From: Corallochytrium limacisporum | Taxonomy: Eukaryota; Opisthokonta | Direction: 5' to 3' | DNA length: 64,000 bases | Assembly: GCA_002811645.1 (NCBI GenBank) | Contig: PDIP01000003.1 | Coordinates: 71,939 to 135,938 of the forward strand | Shown: positions 1 through 11,079 of the stretch, piece by piece | How the letters are laid out: every line of letters starts with the position of its first letter | Numbering within the stretch: the first letter of the stretch is position 1 | The notes under the pieces: model-generated | What the model was told of the DNA's origin: nothing | What the model saw: the letters and a program-made list of their open reading frames with translations, nothing else | Databases searched by the model: none | Made by a program: the position numbers and the translations under genes

Positions 1-642
1 GTATCCTCTACCCCACCCCCCCCCCCCAATGCCTCCTTCACGTGAAAGTCACAGGGCATTCAACACCGGGGTTGGGAGTCACATTTGCAACCCAGAGTAA
101 CGTGGCACTTTTGGTTGGGCAGTTTCTTCTCCCCGGTGGCAGTGTCCTGTACCTCGAACCCGCTGTTTTATATTACCTTTGTTGGTTCCCTTTTTTTTAT
201 CTTCTTTACCAAAAATTTTTTATTCTCATCACCCGATGAAGAACCCGCCCCATAATTTTCAAAAACTTGATAAAGAAGGGAGCCCAGTAGTGTGTCCTGG
301 ACGGTGGTGCTCCCGGTCCCTTCGATGGTAAAAAAAAAAACAAGGGTCGCGCCAGCCGCAGTGTTCTCGGGCCTTCCGTGTTTGCGTCACCCGCTGCCCT
401 TCCCGGTCTCGCTTTTGTCGCCAACTCGCGATGCGAAGCAGGGGCGGTTGGCCCAGAGTCAACGAGGCAACCACCTCAGAGCCAAAACAATCCAAGGGAC
501 AGAGAAAACCCGAGCGAACTCCTGAGGCCCCCCCCCCAGAAACGACGGAAAAGGAGAAAACACAAAACACCTTGGGGGAGAAACTTCCCCTATGCTCCCG
601 CACTTCCGGTGGGGCAGGGGAAGCCCCCTCCCGGGCGGCCCG

Positions 643-661
643 CCCCCCCCGCGGGAGGGGG
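643..661. repeat. oligo-C/oligo-G palindromic tract
   Basis: A C8 run (643-650) is followed by GCGGG and AGGGGG, so the strand can fold back on itself or form G-quadruplex-like structures. It lies about 250 bases before the SEY1 start. Similar tracts occur upstream of the U-box and F-box genes. Confidence 0.5.
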
Positions 662-702
662 TCTCATTCGGACGCGGGTGCCATCAGGGAAGGGTAAGAA
701 GT

Positions 703-729
703 CACACACACACACACTCACACACACAC
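703..729. repeat. CA dinucleotide microsatellite
   Basis: About 13 CA units, interrupted once by CT. It lies 180 bases before the SEY1 start codon. No function is evident. Confidence 0.8.
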
Positions 730-911
730 CCCCCGTGGCTGGACGAGGACCCTTTTTGGGGTCTTGACATCATCGCAGACGGTAGCCAATGCTGGTTGTT
801 CGGATACGAGGGTACTTCAAGGCTGAACATCAAAAAATGACGGAATCACAAGAGTATGCCAAAAATACTGTAAGGTTCTTGTGGTCAACACAGTAAAGAA
901 CCGAACAAAAC

Positions 912-3191
912 ATGGTTAGTAACGAGCTCCACCAATTGGTGGACGACGATTACCATTTCCAGCAGGGCTTGGCAGGGAAACTTAAGGACTGGGGCATTGC
1001 TACTGCTGGCTTTGACTATAATGTGATGAGCATTGTAGGACCGCAGAGCAGTGGTAAGTCGACCCTGCTGAACTTACTGTTTGGCACAGAGTTTGCCACC
1101 ATGGAGGCATTCAAAGGGCGCTCCCAAACAACAAAAGGTCTGTGGATCTCCCATGCCCCCAACCAACCAATTATGGTCATGGATGTGGAAGGTACGGACT
1201 CCAGGGAGCGTGGCGAGGAACATATTAACTTTGAGCGCAAGTCTGCTCTGTTCTCCCTTGCCATCTCCGAGGTGCTGCTGTTGAACATGTGGGCAGCAGA
1301 CATTGGACGTCACTCTGCGGCCAACTACGATGTCATCAAGATCGTTCTCGATCTGCTTCTGCAGCTCTTTCACCATAAGGACTCTCCGAAGACCATGCTG
1401 ATGTTTGTAATTCGTGATTATACGGGAGCAACCCCCTTGGAACGTCTGACGGAGACCCTCAGGGAGGACATGCACAAGATCTGGGGTGAACTGAACAAGC
1501 CGGAGGAGTACAAGTCCAGCAGTCTTACCGACTATTTTGACTTGGAATTCGTCGGGCTTCCGCATTTGGAGCTGCAGAAGGAGGAATTTGACAAGGCAGT
1601 CAAGGGATTAAGTGAACGATTTTCGTCCAAGCGGCACCCAAAGTATGTATTCCGCAGCGAATACGGCAAGCAAGTACCCAGCGACGGCTTTCCGATGTAT
1701 GCAGAGAAGATCTGGGCCACCATCATGGATAACAAAGATCTGGATATTCCAAGCCAACGCGAGATGTTAGCTATGTACCGCTGCGATGAGTTGGCTGAGG
1801 AGGCTTTCTTGGAATTTGAACAGAACTTGACTGCCATAAAGGACGCGATCGTTGCATTTGGTGCCAACAAATTCATGCCCGAATTCGGACCCAAAGCCAA
1901 TGTCATTTTCTCTGGTGCATTAGACAAGTACGAGGAAATGGCAGGTAGGTATCACCTGGATACAGCGACGAAGAAGAAGCAGGTGCTTAGGGGACGCATC
2001 GAAAACATTCTCAAACCGCTCTTTGATGAACAGTTGAACTGTCTTCGCCATGACATGGAGCAGGAGGCCAAGGCAGACGTCGAAACTGCCCTCAAGCCGG
2101 CACCGGGACAAAGCACAGTTGATGGCTTTGCCGTGAAAGCGAGAAATGTAAAGCAGAAGGTCAAGCAACACTTCACCGACTCCGCCAGCAATGCCGTAGT
2201 TCCCGGTACAGGATGGACATTTGATGAGCACCTCCGCTTACTTGACGAATTCGTTGATCGTTTGGTCAAGGAACAGCGCCAGACGACCATGACTGCTAAC
2301 GTTTCGAAGGCTACTAAGAGTCTGGACGCAAAGATGGGTGGCAATGTTGGCTTAGCATTGAAGAAGAAGGACGATGACATGTGGGAGAGCATCCTAGGGG
2401 CATACAAGGCTGGGATTGTTGAGGCAGAAACCACAGTCAGTGATTTGTGTGCAAGCTTTGAGGCCACGGATGCTGAAAAGGAAAAGCTTATGGACGAAGT
2501 CAAGGGGCACGCAGCTAAGGTGGTGGGTGGCAAGGTCAAGCTGGCCACTGACAACCTGAAATATAGTTTGAAGGAACTGTTCGAGAGTAAGTTTCGACGG
2601 GACGAGCACGGTACCCCAAGGATGTGGGGACCCAACGTGCAGGTTGACAAGCATTACCGGGAAGCCAAACAGTACGTCATGGGCAAGCTTGGGCTCTTCG
2701 AACACATTCCATCCGATGTCAAGGCGGTCACTGGTGACGCTATCGAGGGCCTGGACCCTCTTGGAGCGGCGGATCTGCAGGAATACTTGGAGAATGAGAT
2801 GAGTGCCAGCTGTGCCCAGGCACTCGAGACTCAGCGCCACAACTCGATGGAAACCAAGATGCCCACCTGGGCATACGCAGTGGGACTACTTTTGGGCGCG
2901 AATGAAATCTACGCCATCCTAGTGAACCCGGTCCTGCTGGTGCTTATGCTAATCCTCGGTGGCATTGCCTTCACACTACACAAGCTCGGCATGGCCGATC
3001 AAGTGTTAAAAAAGGTCCAGACCTTCGCCAATGAGAAGGTGATGACGACGGAGAACAAGGAACGCTTCCGTACACATGTTGTGCGACCGATTGTTAATGT
3101 CACTGCTCCAACTCCGGATCGCCCTCGTCCGGATCGTCCTCGCCGCGCAGGTGCGCCCGTTCCATCTTCATTAGGCAAAAAGGATCTTTAG
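912..3191 (+). CDS. SEY1: SEY1/RHD3/atlastin-like dynamin-type GTPase
   Basis: Seen: 759 residues, close to the usual 770-800 for SEY1. The GTPase domain is at the N-terminus, with P-loop GPQSSGKS at 43-50, switch residues RSQTTKG at 70-76, DVEGTDSRER at 91-100 and an RD-type G4 motif (VIRD) near 166-169. A long helical middle domain follows, then two hydrophobic segments (about 652-670 and 673-693) forming a membrane hairpin, and a short basic, Pro-rich cytosolic tail. Family knowledge: these GTPases sit in the endoplasmic reticulum and drive homotypic fusion of ER tubules. The start has a good context (AAAACATGG). The gene precedes the U-box gene on the same strand with a 672-base gap. The GTPase motifs and tail hairpin make this call firm. 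Assignment to SEY1 rather than animal atlastin rests on length and on the extended middle domain. Confidence 0.95.
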   Translation: MVSNELHQLVDDDYHFQQGLAGKLKDWGIATAGFDYNVMSIVGPQSSGKSTLLNLLFGTEFATMEAFKGRSQTTKGLWISHAPNQPIMVMDVEGTDSRERGEEHINFERKSALFSLAISEVLLLNMWAADIGRHSAANYDVIKIVLDLLLQLFHHKDSPKTMLMFVIRDYTGATPLERLTETLREDMHKIWGELNKPEEYKSSSLTDYFDLEFVGLPHLELQKEEFDKAVKGLSERFSSKRHPKYVFRSEYGKQVPSDGFPMYAEKIWATIMDNKDLDIPSQREMLAMYRCDELAEEAFLEFEQNLTAIKDAIVAFGANKFMPEFGPKANVIFSGALDKYEEMAGRYHLDTATKKKQVLRGRIENILKPLFDEQLNCLRHDMEQEAKADVETALKPAPGQSTVDGFAVKARNVKQKVKQHFTDSASNAVVPGTGWTFDEHLRLLDEFVDRLVKEQRQTTMTANVSKATKSLDAKMGGNVGLALKKKDDDMWESILGAYKAGIVEAETTVSDLCASFEATDAEKEKLMDEVKGHAAKVVGGKVKLATDNLKYSLKELFESKFRRDEHGTPRMWGPNVQVDKHYREAKQYVMGKLGLFEHIPSDVKAVTGDAIEGLDPLGAADLQEYLENEMSASCAQALETQRHNSMETKMPTWAYAVGLLLGANEIYAILVNPVLLVLMLILGGIAFTLHKLGMADQVLKKVQTFANEKVMTTENKERFRTHVVRPIVNVTAPTPDRPRPDRPRRAGAPVPSSLGKKDL

Positions 3192-3863
3192 CTAGTGTTC
3201 GTTCAGCATCTTCATCCATCGATTCAATCAAGACACCATTGAAACTGTCGTTAAGGCAAAGAACGCTTAACCTATAATAGATGTGTATCGTAGCTGCCTG
3301 CTGTTTTTCAATCGTATTGATCCCCATCGACGTGGGATATCCTCATTTAGTCGCGCCACCCTCTAGAAACCTCAGAGCCTCGGGCGGGCCTCAGAGACCC
3401 CTTGCCGTTACGCGCACCCACACCGGCGACCCTCTCTCCAGCGGCCCCCCCCCCCCCGGGGGGGGGCAGTTGGCCCCGGGGGCAAAACGAGCGCGAAAAA
3501 TTTGAGCGGGTCCGTGGAACGCCCGAGGTCTCTTGCGAAATAATGAACACGGTGGAGGCCAATCGGGGAGGGAGCCCTCTCCTCTAGGTCTGCAGTTGGG
3601 AACCGCCCCCTCTCCAGTACCGCAAGCCCACAACCGAACTGGAGTGACCGGTGCTGCCCTTTCCCGCAGGACAGACCTGGAAGCGTGTGTGCGAGTGTAA
3701 TGTGGGCGCGTGTTTGGTGATCGTTTGTTGTATTTAAAGGTTTTGGAAGGCAGCAAAAGGTATCTGTTGAGATTGCGGAAGTGCGTTTTGCTCGAATTGG
3801 AGGAAAACCCGTGCGAAACACATAGACGTTCAACAGTGCAACGAAAGGCGATCACATTCGAAA
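3192..3863. other. intergenic region between SEY1 and the U-box gene
   Basis: Non-coding by inspection. It contains a striking C13/G9 inverted run at 3445-3466, followed by a second CCCCGGGGG run near 3474-3482, about 400 bases before the U-box start. The bases just before 3864 probably hold the promoter and leader of that gene. No RNA gene is recognisable. Confidence 0.5.
3445..3466. repeat. C13/G9 palindromic homopolymer tract
   Basis: Thirteen C are followed directly by nine G, giving a self-complementary element able to form a tight hairpin or resist nucleosomes. Related tracts lie at 643, 9424 and 40890. Run length may be inexact, because such tracts are prone to sequencing error. Confidence 0.7.
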
Positions 3864-5828
3864 ATGCCAGGACGCTACGCCGATGAAGACAGTGACTTTG
3901 ATGACTTTGAGGACGAGCAGCTTAAGCAGGCGCTTGCTCTGTCTATGAAGGAATCCAACACTGGTGGAAGGCGCCGTGCCAGGACTGCGGTGAAGTATGT
4001 CGAGGTCTCCGAAAGCGACGAGCCTGCACAGGACAAAGAGGAGGACTTTGCGCAGCAAAAGAAGAAGAAGGGCAAGCGGGGACGGTCGACCAAGGATACG
4101 GGATCTGCACAGAAGAAGGGAAAGAAGTCGGAAGGAGCGTCTGCCCCTGAGTCAGGTCCTATCTCGAAGACACTCGCCAATGACAAGAAAGAGATGGCCC
4201 CCAAAGTCTTCCGTGCGGATGACAAAGATGACGTTTTCTTTGCTGATTCTTCTATTACTACCTTGCGCACGTTCAATCTGCCGGAGAAGCCAATTGCTTC
4301 CTGTCAGGTTATTCTGACTAAATTGCGCAATATTCAGCAAGGTATCAGTGCCAATCTAAACACGCCCTCGAAGAAGGACAAGAAGACATCGCGTGCCAGC
4401 AGTCGCCGCGCCACTCCGGCCAAGAAGAATGCACAAGTAGAGACACCCGCCGCTGATCAGCAGCAGCAGGCTGCCAACCTCGACACCCTAGATCTGGACT
4501 TGGACGATCTGGACCTCGATCTTATTGCCGCAAAGCTAGAGCAGCAACAAAAGAAATACGAGGAGTTCGAAAAGAAAGAAAAGGCGGACAAACTCACTCG
4601 TGTTCAGGAACACTTCCCTTGGATGCGCGCCATTGATGCACAGAATGCCCTTGAGGAGGTGAAGGATGACATTGATGAACTGGTGTCCCAAATTGTTTCT
4701 CACGGCCCCGAGGCCTACCTCCTCGGCTTGCGCAAGCGTAGGGCTTCCGCTGCAATCGCTTCAATCAGCGCCGATGTCATCGACCGCGCCCTCACTCAGC
4801 GTCGTTCCCATAACGCTGTTCCCTCCAAAACTGCCAACGGGGCCCTTAGAGCTGCCTATCGTGAGCACCAGCGTCTCGCCCTCGACGATGCCCTGGCTAT
4901 GCTTGAGAAGAATCAGGGTAAGGTTGCGGACGACGATCTGTTTGCAGGGTGGAGTGAGGCCCGCATTCGTGCGTGGAAGATGCGAGACTCCAATCCAAAC
5001 TCCTACTACTATCGATTTAACGATCCGGGTGTGAAGCAGGCTACCGGTGGCTGGAAGCCGGACGAGAAGAAGATATTCTTAGAGCGGCTGGCAGAGCTGG
5101 GTGCGGACGGCCGCTGGGGCATTTTCTCTATGACCATTCCGGGGCGTGTGGGCTACCAGTGCTCCAACTTCTACCGCTCGCTGATCAAAAAGGGAGAGAT
5201 AAAGGATGAGAACTACACCAAGGACGAAAAGGGCAATCCCGTCTACATGTTCACCACCAAGGATGGTGGCAAGCAGATCCGTAAGCACACGAAGTGGTCC
5301 TATGTTAAGGATGAGAATCGTGATCCAAACAAAATGGGTGCCCAGAGCATCATGATCAAGGAGGGCGACGTAGTCCGTGCGACGGCAACGTACAACAGTG
5401 GCAAGAAGCGCAAGCGCGGTTCCAAGTCTGCTACTGGGGTCGCCAGTGATGAGGACGATGATGAATACGACGATCGCCCAGACAAGAAGTTTGAAAAGAG
5501 GTCCTCCGGCCTGGAGAAGCGCATTGCTGAGCTGAAGAAGGTCAACCCTTTGCCCGGTTTCATCGATCCCATTAGCATGGAAGAAGTTGTGCAGCCGACC
5601 ATCTCGCCGAATGGTATCGTACTGGACTACGACACTTGGATGCGCATTTTGATGAAGAGCAAGACCTGTCCCTTGACCAAAGAAAAGATCCACAAGAGAC
5701 AGCTGGTCAAACTGACCTTGGACAACATTGACGCATACCGTTCACTGATCAAGAATGATGCCTACGGTCAGGCTGCCGGTGACGCGGCTGAGGCCATGAA
5801 GGTCGATGGCGACGCAGTCATGGCCTGA
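3864..5828 (+). CDS. UIM / CUE-like / SANT-like / U-box protein (putative E3 ubiquitin ligase)
   Basis: Seen: 654 residues. A ubiquitin-interacting motif lies at 16-31 (acidic run, then QALALSMKES). A Lys/Ser-rich basic stretch (35-115) looks like a nuclear targeting region. An acidic Leu/Asp segment (206-222) is followed by a charged coiled coil (222-245). A CUE-like helical stretch lies near 243-285. A SANT/Myb-like domain at 396-447 contains the run RVGYQCSNFYRSLI. A U-box-like fold at 565-628 (DPISMEEVVQP, then CPLTKEKI) ends the protein. Inference: the U-box suggests E3 ligase activity, the UIM suggests binding to ubiquitinated partners, and the SANT domain with basic stretches suggests a nuclear or chromatin role. 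I do not recognise a characterised orthologue. The start has A at -3 (GAAAATGCC). The gene converges with the phosphate carrier gene 462 bases away. Confidence 0.85.
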   Translation: MPGRYADEDSDFDDFEDEQLKQALALSMKESNTGGRRRARTAVKYVEVSESDEPAQDKEEDFAQQKKKKGKRGRSTKDTGSAQKKGKKSEGASAPESGPISKTLANDKKEMAPKVFRADDKDDVFFADSSITTLRTFNLPEKPIASCQVILTKLRNIQQGISANLNTPSKKDKKTSRASSRRATPAKKNAQVETPAADQQQQAANLDTLDLDLDDLDLDLIAAKLEQQQKKYEEFEKKEKADKLTRVQEHFPWMRAIDAQNALEEVKDDIDELVSQIVSHGPEAYLLGLRKRRASAAIASISADVIDRALTQRRSHNAVPSKTANGALRAAYREHQRLALDDALAMLEKNQGKVADDDLFAGWSEARIRAWKMRDSNPNSYYYRFNDPGVKQATGGWKPDEKKIFLERLAELGADGRWGIFSMTIPGRVGYQCSNFYRSLIKKGEIKDENYTKDEKGNPVYMFTTKDGGKQIRKHTKWSYVKDENRDPNKMGAQSIMIKEGDVVRATATYNSGKKRKRGSKSATGVASDEDDDEYDDRPDKKFEKRSSGLEKRIAELKKVNPLPGFIDPISMEEVVQPTISPNGIVLDYDTWMRILMKSKTCPLTKEKIHKRQLVKLTLDNIDAYRSLIKNDAYGQAAGDAAEAMKVDGDAVMA

Positions 5829-6290
5829 ACGAGTGCGTGAGACCATACGATGAAAACCGAAACAATAGACCCACAGCACTTACTCCTTACATTTACACAT
5901 GTTGAGATCAAGTACTACTGCTTAGTTCCAGGCTTGATACGTAGGCTGTGTCCCGCGGGTGTGAGTGTGTGCGTGCGGGTGATATTTTGTTATGGAAAGG
6001 AGAGAGCATCAGGCATATATAACACAAAGGAAAAGATTGGTTTTTGTTTTGAATTTGTACGTTTAGATTCAATCTTTAAAAACAGGTGTTGAACTTGTTG
6101 TAGTTGTTCTTGTACCTCAAGGGGTTGACGAATCTCATGATGTTGACTGCGATGGTCATGACTCCTCTCCACCTTGTTCTTCAAATGTTTCTTATTATGC
6201 CCGTTAACGACGACGACGACACGTGATGACTGTGTTTGTGATTGTAGTTGTTGGTCACTTAAGATGATAATAATCCACAAGTGATGAGAT
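5829..6290. other. 3' intergenic region between convergent U-box and phosphate carrier genes
   Basis: This stretch should hold both 3' UTRs. It is richer in T and A than the coding DNA, with a GT-rich stretch near 5957-5985, GAC trinucleotide repeats at about 6207-6220 and an E-box CACGTG at 6220-6225. No canonical AATAAA was seen on either strand. Confidence 0.5.
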
Positions 6291-7337
6291 TTACTCCACC
6301 TTGTAACCCTTGTCGAGCAGGGACTGAGGGGGGGTGGGCGGCGGGGGGCGAGGCAGCTTGGTGGCGACCTTGAAGGAATCGTAGATGAACCACTGCAGAG
6401 CAGTCAGAGTACCGACCATGAGGATACGGGGACCAAGTCCTCCCCACAGACCACTGAAACCGAGCTTGTTAATAACCTCACCCAGGGTGGTGTTGCCAGC
6501 GTTCAGCTTGGAGACGACGACATCGGCGGGGTGTGACACAACAGCGCAGAATACACCAGCAATGTAACCAGAAGCGAAAGTGACCATGAGCTGTTCGCTC
6601 TTGGTGCACTCAGAACGGGGCTTAGGTACGACATACTTGTAGAGAGCCTCGACGGTGCGCTCAAAGGCAGCAAACTTCATCATGGTGTACGGGATCTGAC
6701 GCATCCACAGAGGGGACAGACCCTTGTAGAAACCAGACATACCTTCTTCCCGAGACAGACGAGCCATACCCTCGCGCATGTTGTTGGCCCAGCCCTCCTT
6801 GGTCTGGATACCGACCTTCACGGCCTCGAAGGGAGCAAGAGCAATATCAGCAAAGAATTCAGCAGAGGCAGACGCGGCCAAGTACAGAGTGGTGCGGTAC
6901 AGGAAGGCGTTCTCCTCGCCCATAGCATTGCCGTAGAGAATCTTGAATACTTCGTAGAAACCGAACTTGCACAGACCCTGAGCAGAGTAACCGAAGAAAG
7001 TAGGGGCCCAACCGCGGACCAGACCCTTGATACCGTCCTCAGCGACGGTGACCTTAGCACCGTGGACAAGGGACTTGTACTTGTCAGGGTTGACCTGCAT
7101 GCGGCACTTGACAACATCGAGAGGAGTGACAGCCAAATGAGTCAGACCACAGCTGAGCACACCTCCGACACCGCAGTAGGCGTAGTAGGTCAAGGAACCG
7201 AACTCGATACCAGACTCAGCGGCAGCGTGGGCCACCACACGGCGCTTGGCCGGCTGAGCGACAGAGGTCTTGGAGGCAATGCCCATGTCGAACTTGGGCA
7301 CGCCAAAGGCGTTCACACCAGACATGAGGGACGCCAT
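6291..7337 (-). CDS. SLC25A3: mitochondrial phosphate carrier (SLC25A3 family)
   Basis: Seen: 348 residues with three repeats of the mitochondrial carrier fold. The signature motifs are PLDVVK at 72-77, PFEAVK at 169-174 and the diverged PADVVV at 270-275. Phosphate-carrier-type sequence around each (CRMQVNPDKY, GIQTKEGWANN, RQIPYTMMKFAAFE) separates it from other SLC25 carriers. About 45 residues precede the first membrane helix, and the tail ends with a Pro-rich segment. Family knowledge: it imports inorganic phosphate with protons across the inner mitochondrial membrane to feed ATP synthase. Start choice: the frame is open to about 7376, but the first ATG is at 7337, with a good context (GACAATGGC). 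The ATP synthase gamma gene is the next gene to the right but is 4.3 kb away, so shared control is only possible. Confidence 0.95.
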   Translation of the reverse strand: MASLMSGVNAFGVPKFDMGIASKTSVAQPAKRRVVAHAAAESGIEFGSLTYYAYCGVGGVLSCGLTHLAVTPLDVVKCRMQVNPDKYKSLVHGAKVTVAEDGIKGLVRGWAPTFFGYSAQGLCKFGFYEVFKILYGNAMGEENAFLYRTTLYLAASASAEFFADIALAPFEAVKVGIQTKEGWANNMREGMARLSREEGMSGFYKGLSPLWMRQIPYTMMKFAAFERTVEALYKYVVPKPRSECTKSEQLMVTFASGYIAGVFCAVVSHPADVVVSKLNAGNTTLGEVINKLGFSGLWGGLGPRILMVGTLTALQWFIYDSFKVATKLPRPPPPTPPQSLLDKGYKVE

Positions 7338-9250
7338 TGTCACGGACTTTCGATCAAACTTTGACTTCCCAAACAAGTTTGTTATTGATAGAAGTTACAG
7401 ATCCAGTCTGTTAGCATTGGCGGGTAGTAGTGCACCAAATACCTCTCTATAGATGTTGTTATGACCGCCTAAGAAAGAAGATACCAAGGGTCATTTATTG
7501 TACATACGTCAGACGCTCAAGACCGCGATAACAACAACATTATTCAGCACTATTCGTGTCGTGTGGGCCGCACTGTCGCTCACCATGCACTCCTTTCCCG
7601 TTTCCGCAATGTCCCATGCGATAAGGTTCAATGCTCCCCTGTCCGAGCCGTGCGACACAAGCGAAATAACCCCACATTCACAGAAGAAGCACGCCACCTG
7701 CAATACGAGAAATTTTATGAGAGAGTTACGTAAGTGGAAGTGAGGCAGAAGCGGATAGGTCCAGAGTGCCGATTCCAACAGACACTAGGTACTCCGTCTA
7801 CCGCGTTCCCAACGGCGAATTGTGCGATCATTCCGTCATTCTTTCTCCGTTGCAACGCAGCTTCCCACCACTGGGCCCAACACAACCCACCCCCCTCCTC
7901 CCCTCCCCCCGGGGTTGTTGGCAGCACTCCCCGTCCCAAAGAGCACACCACCCGTCTCTCGGCCCAAAAATCCAGTCCAAAAGGGAAAAAAAATATTCCC
8001 AGTTTTGAATTTTTTTTTGTTGGTTCCAAGTCTTGGGTCTCCATCCCCACCGATACTTCACTTGCACGGCCACGGGATCCCGCGCCTCGCTCCCCCTTTC
8101 TTTCATCTTTTTTTTTTAAGCTGGGCTCGAAAATACTTACCAACCAACCACCCCCTCCTCCTTCTTTGATCCCCCCCCGGGCCAAATGTGACTTCTGCCC
8201 TGCCCGATCCCGCAAAACGGCAGCTTTGTGTCTGCTCTGTGTGCCCCTTGCCTGCCGCGAGGTTGGTTGTGGTGATGGGTGGTAGTCACGGAAGCGTGAG
8301 CGCGGAGGGCTGCTTTTGAATGTTCCCCCTTCCCTGCCCTGGGGGACGAGAGGGGGTTTAAGAATCACGGAGCAAAATCGTGGCCCCGCGGAGATTGGGT
8401 TGATCACCTGTGCCATACAATGGGTACCTTCAAAACAACCAGCGAACCGAAAAGGAATTGTAAAGTTCGTTTTGAAGGCGGGAAGACCAAATCCCAGCAG
8501 GCACACAACACAGCAAGTGCGAGCGAGCTCATGTGGGACAAATGACATCCGCGTAACAAAATCGGCGTGCGTGTGTAGTGCTCTCTTCGCGCTTCAATTC
8601 CCACCACCCCCTTCTCCCTTTGACCGCAGTATTGTGCTTGCCTTCCCCAGTTCTTCATTTCCTTGACCCCTCCTCCCCTTACTCTCTACCGTTTGTTTGT
8701 GTCGGGCAAGTGTGGATGGCCCTCCACCAACATCGCCCCCTGTTCTCCTCTTCCTTCCGTTTTGCCGCAAACCGTGTACTTCGGAAGCGACGGAAGACCA
8801 AAAAAAAGGGCGTGGGCCGTCACTGGCGGTAATTAAAGAGTGTCAAAGATCTACGGGGATACCACCAGGACATTCCCCCCCCCCTCTCCACAAACACCCA
8901 AGACGTTTACCAGCAAGCTTTCGCTGCACGGCAGTACATACCAATTCCAATGCTTATCGGCAGGTACCGCTCCTACAACCATCCGAAGGAGACCGACAAG
9001 AGCTCACCATTCCGGTGATGGGTTTCTATATTTTTGTTTGTTTGTTTGCGTGCCTTTCTTTGGAAAGTTTCAAACGCCAAAAGGAGAAGAAATTTTAATT
9101 TCACGGTAGTCCTTGCTGCGTTCTTGACTTTCCCGGCCAATCCATGCTTTCCCATAGTTTATATATGCCGGTGATGGCGAGAAAAGGGCCAAACAGCACT
9201 GGCGATTGGGAAAAAGTGTTTGCTGTGTTGGGTGGGTGATGTCTGATCTC

Positions 9251-9330
9251 TCTCTCTCTCTCTCTGGCTCTCTCTCTCTCTCTCTGGCTCTCTCTCTCTC
9301 TCTCTGGCTCTCTCTCTCTCTCTCTGTCCC
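9251..9330. repeat. 20-bp CT-rich tandem repeat, 4 copies
   Basis: The unit is (TC)7 followed by TGGCTC, 20 bases long. Three copies are exact and the fourth ends in GTCCC. CT-rich sequence continues to about 9375. It is simple-sequence DNA with no spacers and is not a CRISPR array. Confidence 0.9.
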
Positions 9331-9423
9331 TCTCGCTCTCTCTGCCTCCCTCTCTCCCTCTCTGCCTCCCTCTACTCCTGTCCGTCTGCGGGGCAGTGGG
9401 GGGAAAATATTCAAAGAGCAATG

Positions 9424-9454
9424 CCCCCCCCGGGGGCCCGCCGCGGGGGGGGGG
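9424..9454. repeat. compound C/G palindromic tract
   Basis: C8 and G5, then CCC GCCGC and G10, giving several alternative fold-backs. It is the same kind of element as at 3445 and 40890, though here no recognised gene lies close by. Confidence 0.5.
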
Positions 9455-11079
9455 TTGGGTTAGCGGGATCCGTTCCGGCCCGGAGGGCGAAGAGGGGGGT
9501 TCCCGCCAGGCGGCAAAATGGGGCAGGGGGGGGGACCTTGGTCACCTTCCTCTTTCTTTTCCTTCTTGTCGCTGTGCTTTGCAGTGCTGCAGCTGCCTTG
9601 CCTGCCTTGCCGGTGGTGGTGTGTGAAACACAGTTTCGTTTTTGTGTCGTTTCACCGTTGCGTGTGTCGGTGTGCTCAGTGCTGAAAGGACTACCATTCC
9701 CGGCACCAGCGGGAAAAAGCGGGTTCTCCACCCGTCACTGGGGGTTTGAAGAAAGCCGCCCCCTGCTCAGGTGATCCGGGCCTGAATCCATGGTGAATGT
9801 ACTGGCCGTACAGGGTCCCGTGCGCCTGTTTCCAACGCGCGTGTATGAACCCCCTTCCAAAGGGGAATTGAGACTCTGTCGGCGATAGTAAATCTATATA
9901 TCGAAATCAATGTATTGGCCAGATAGCTTGGGGAGGGAATTCTTTAAATAAATTAGGTTTTCAGTTTATATTGCCCACAGTTGCGCGTCGGGTTTGGGAA
10001 ACCACAACTGGTTTGTTTGAAAACTCGGCGACGTGGGCGATTACCTTTCAGTGAGCAGTGTCATGCTTAGCTTTCCGCACACCACTTACTCCCTGCCTTT
10101 GCCGTTCTAAGGACTCTTCCCGGGCTTCACTTACCGCGCTCTCGACCATTATCCGGGCACCCCAGCCGGCGGCGATGGCTGTCACGGGCATGACGAACTT
10201 ACGCCTATGTCGATAAAGGAACCCCCATGTCATGCGCGGCATTTTTGTGTGGTCTCGTTGCTTCAAAATTAGTGCATATGTTAAGTGTGTTCCAATCCAT
10301 TCAGCCAACGAACCTACTACTTCTTGGGCTGCGATCGGAGGTTTGTGCGGACCGCGGTCTGTTGGGCGAGGTCTACCAGCATACAGATCGCATGTTTGGA
10401 ATACAATTCTGTGTCCAACTAAGCATTCCAATTTCTACGTTAAGATTCGTCATCACAAACGTGACCTGCCACAAGACCTGCAAAAGACAGCACCGAACGT
10501 CCAAATCAAATCTCAGGCGGCGGGCCTATGCCAATAGCCACCGATGAGGCAGCAGTTTGTCCGCACCGGTCAGCGTAATCACCCGATTCCCTCTTTCTAT
10601 TCACACTCCAGTTTCCGTAGGGCCGCCTTATTTAACTGATACCCTATTGAACGTCATAAATATAATTAACTTTTCAAAACAATATATTCAGTACCCACCG
10701 GTATGGGTCACCCGGTACATTCACTACCAAACAGTCGCTCCTCGTGGAGAGGACCGGACCAGCCGACCGCCAAGGGGAGCAGTGCACTTGGCTGTCTCGA
10801 GACCCGTACCCCGACGGGAACATCCGGCTTTTTCCATCTTTTGCCCGTAGAGCCGAGCTGACGGCAGTGGTACCCCAATTTGTTTTTGTATTGTCTCCCA
10901 ATTTTCGCGTGGGGAGGGGTGGGATACTGCCAGGAGCAGTTCCATTGTGTGGTGTGTAGCGTTTTGTTTATTCCGGGAGAACTGGTACTTTCAGTACTAA
11001 CAGTAGGTGCAGAATTCGCACAGGTCCCCTTCCCCGCGAGAAAACAAAAGTGTCAAAGTGGCCCCCCCCACCCCCCAAC

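Larger units (their letters stand above)
1..911. other. intergenic region upstream of SEY1
   Basis: No gene is recognisable. The stretch is rich in C and G homopolymers: a C run near the start, a C8 run facing G runs at 643-661, and a CA dinucleotide repeat at 703-729. A palindromic E-box, TCACGTGA, lies at 38-45. Short open frames on both strands look like by-products of base composition. The last few hundred bases probably hold the SEY1 promoter and leader. Confidence 0.6.

Noticed and set aside
1952-2650. 232-codon minus-strand open frame
   Set aside because: Antisense shadow of SEY1; Ser/Leu-rich translation typical of reversed coding DNA.
7715-8548. 277-codon minus-strand open frame
   Set aside because: Gly/Pro/Arg-rich low-complexity translation arising from GC-rich non-coding DNA; overlaps equally open frames on the other strand.
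9251-9375. regular 20-base repeats resembling an array
   Set aside because: No unique spacers and simple CT composition; a minisatellite in a eukaryotic genome, not a CRISPR array.
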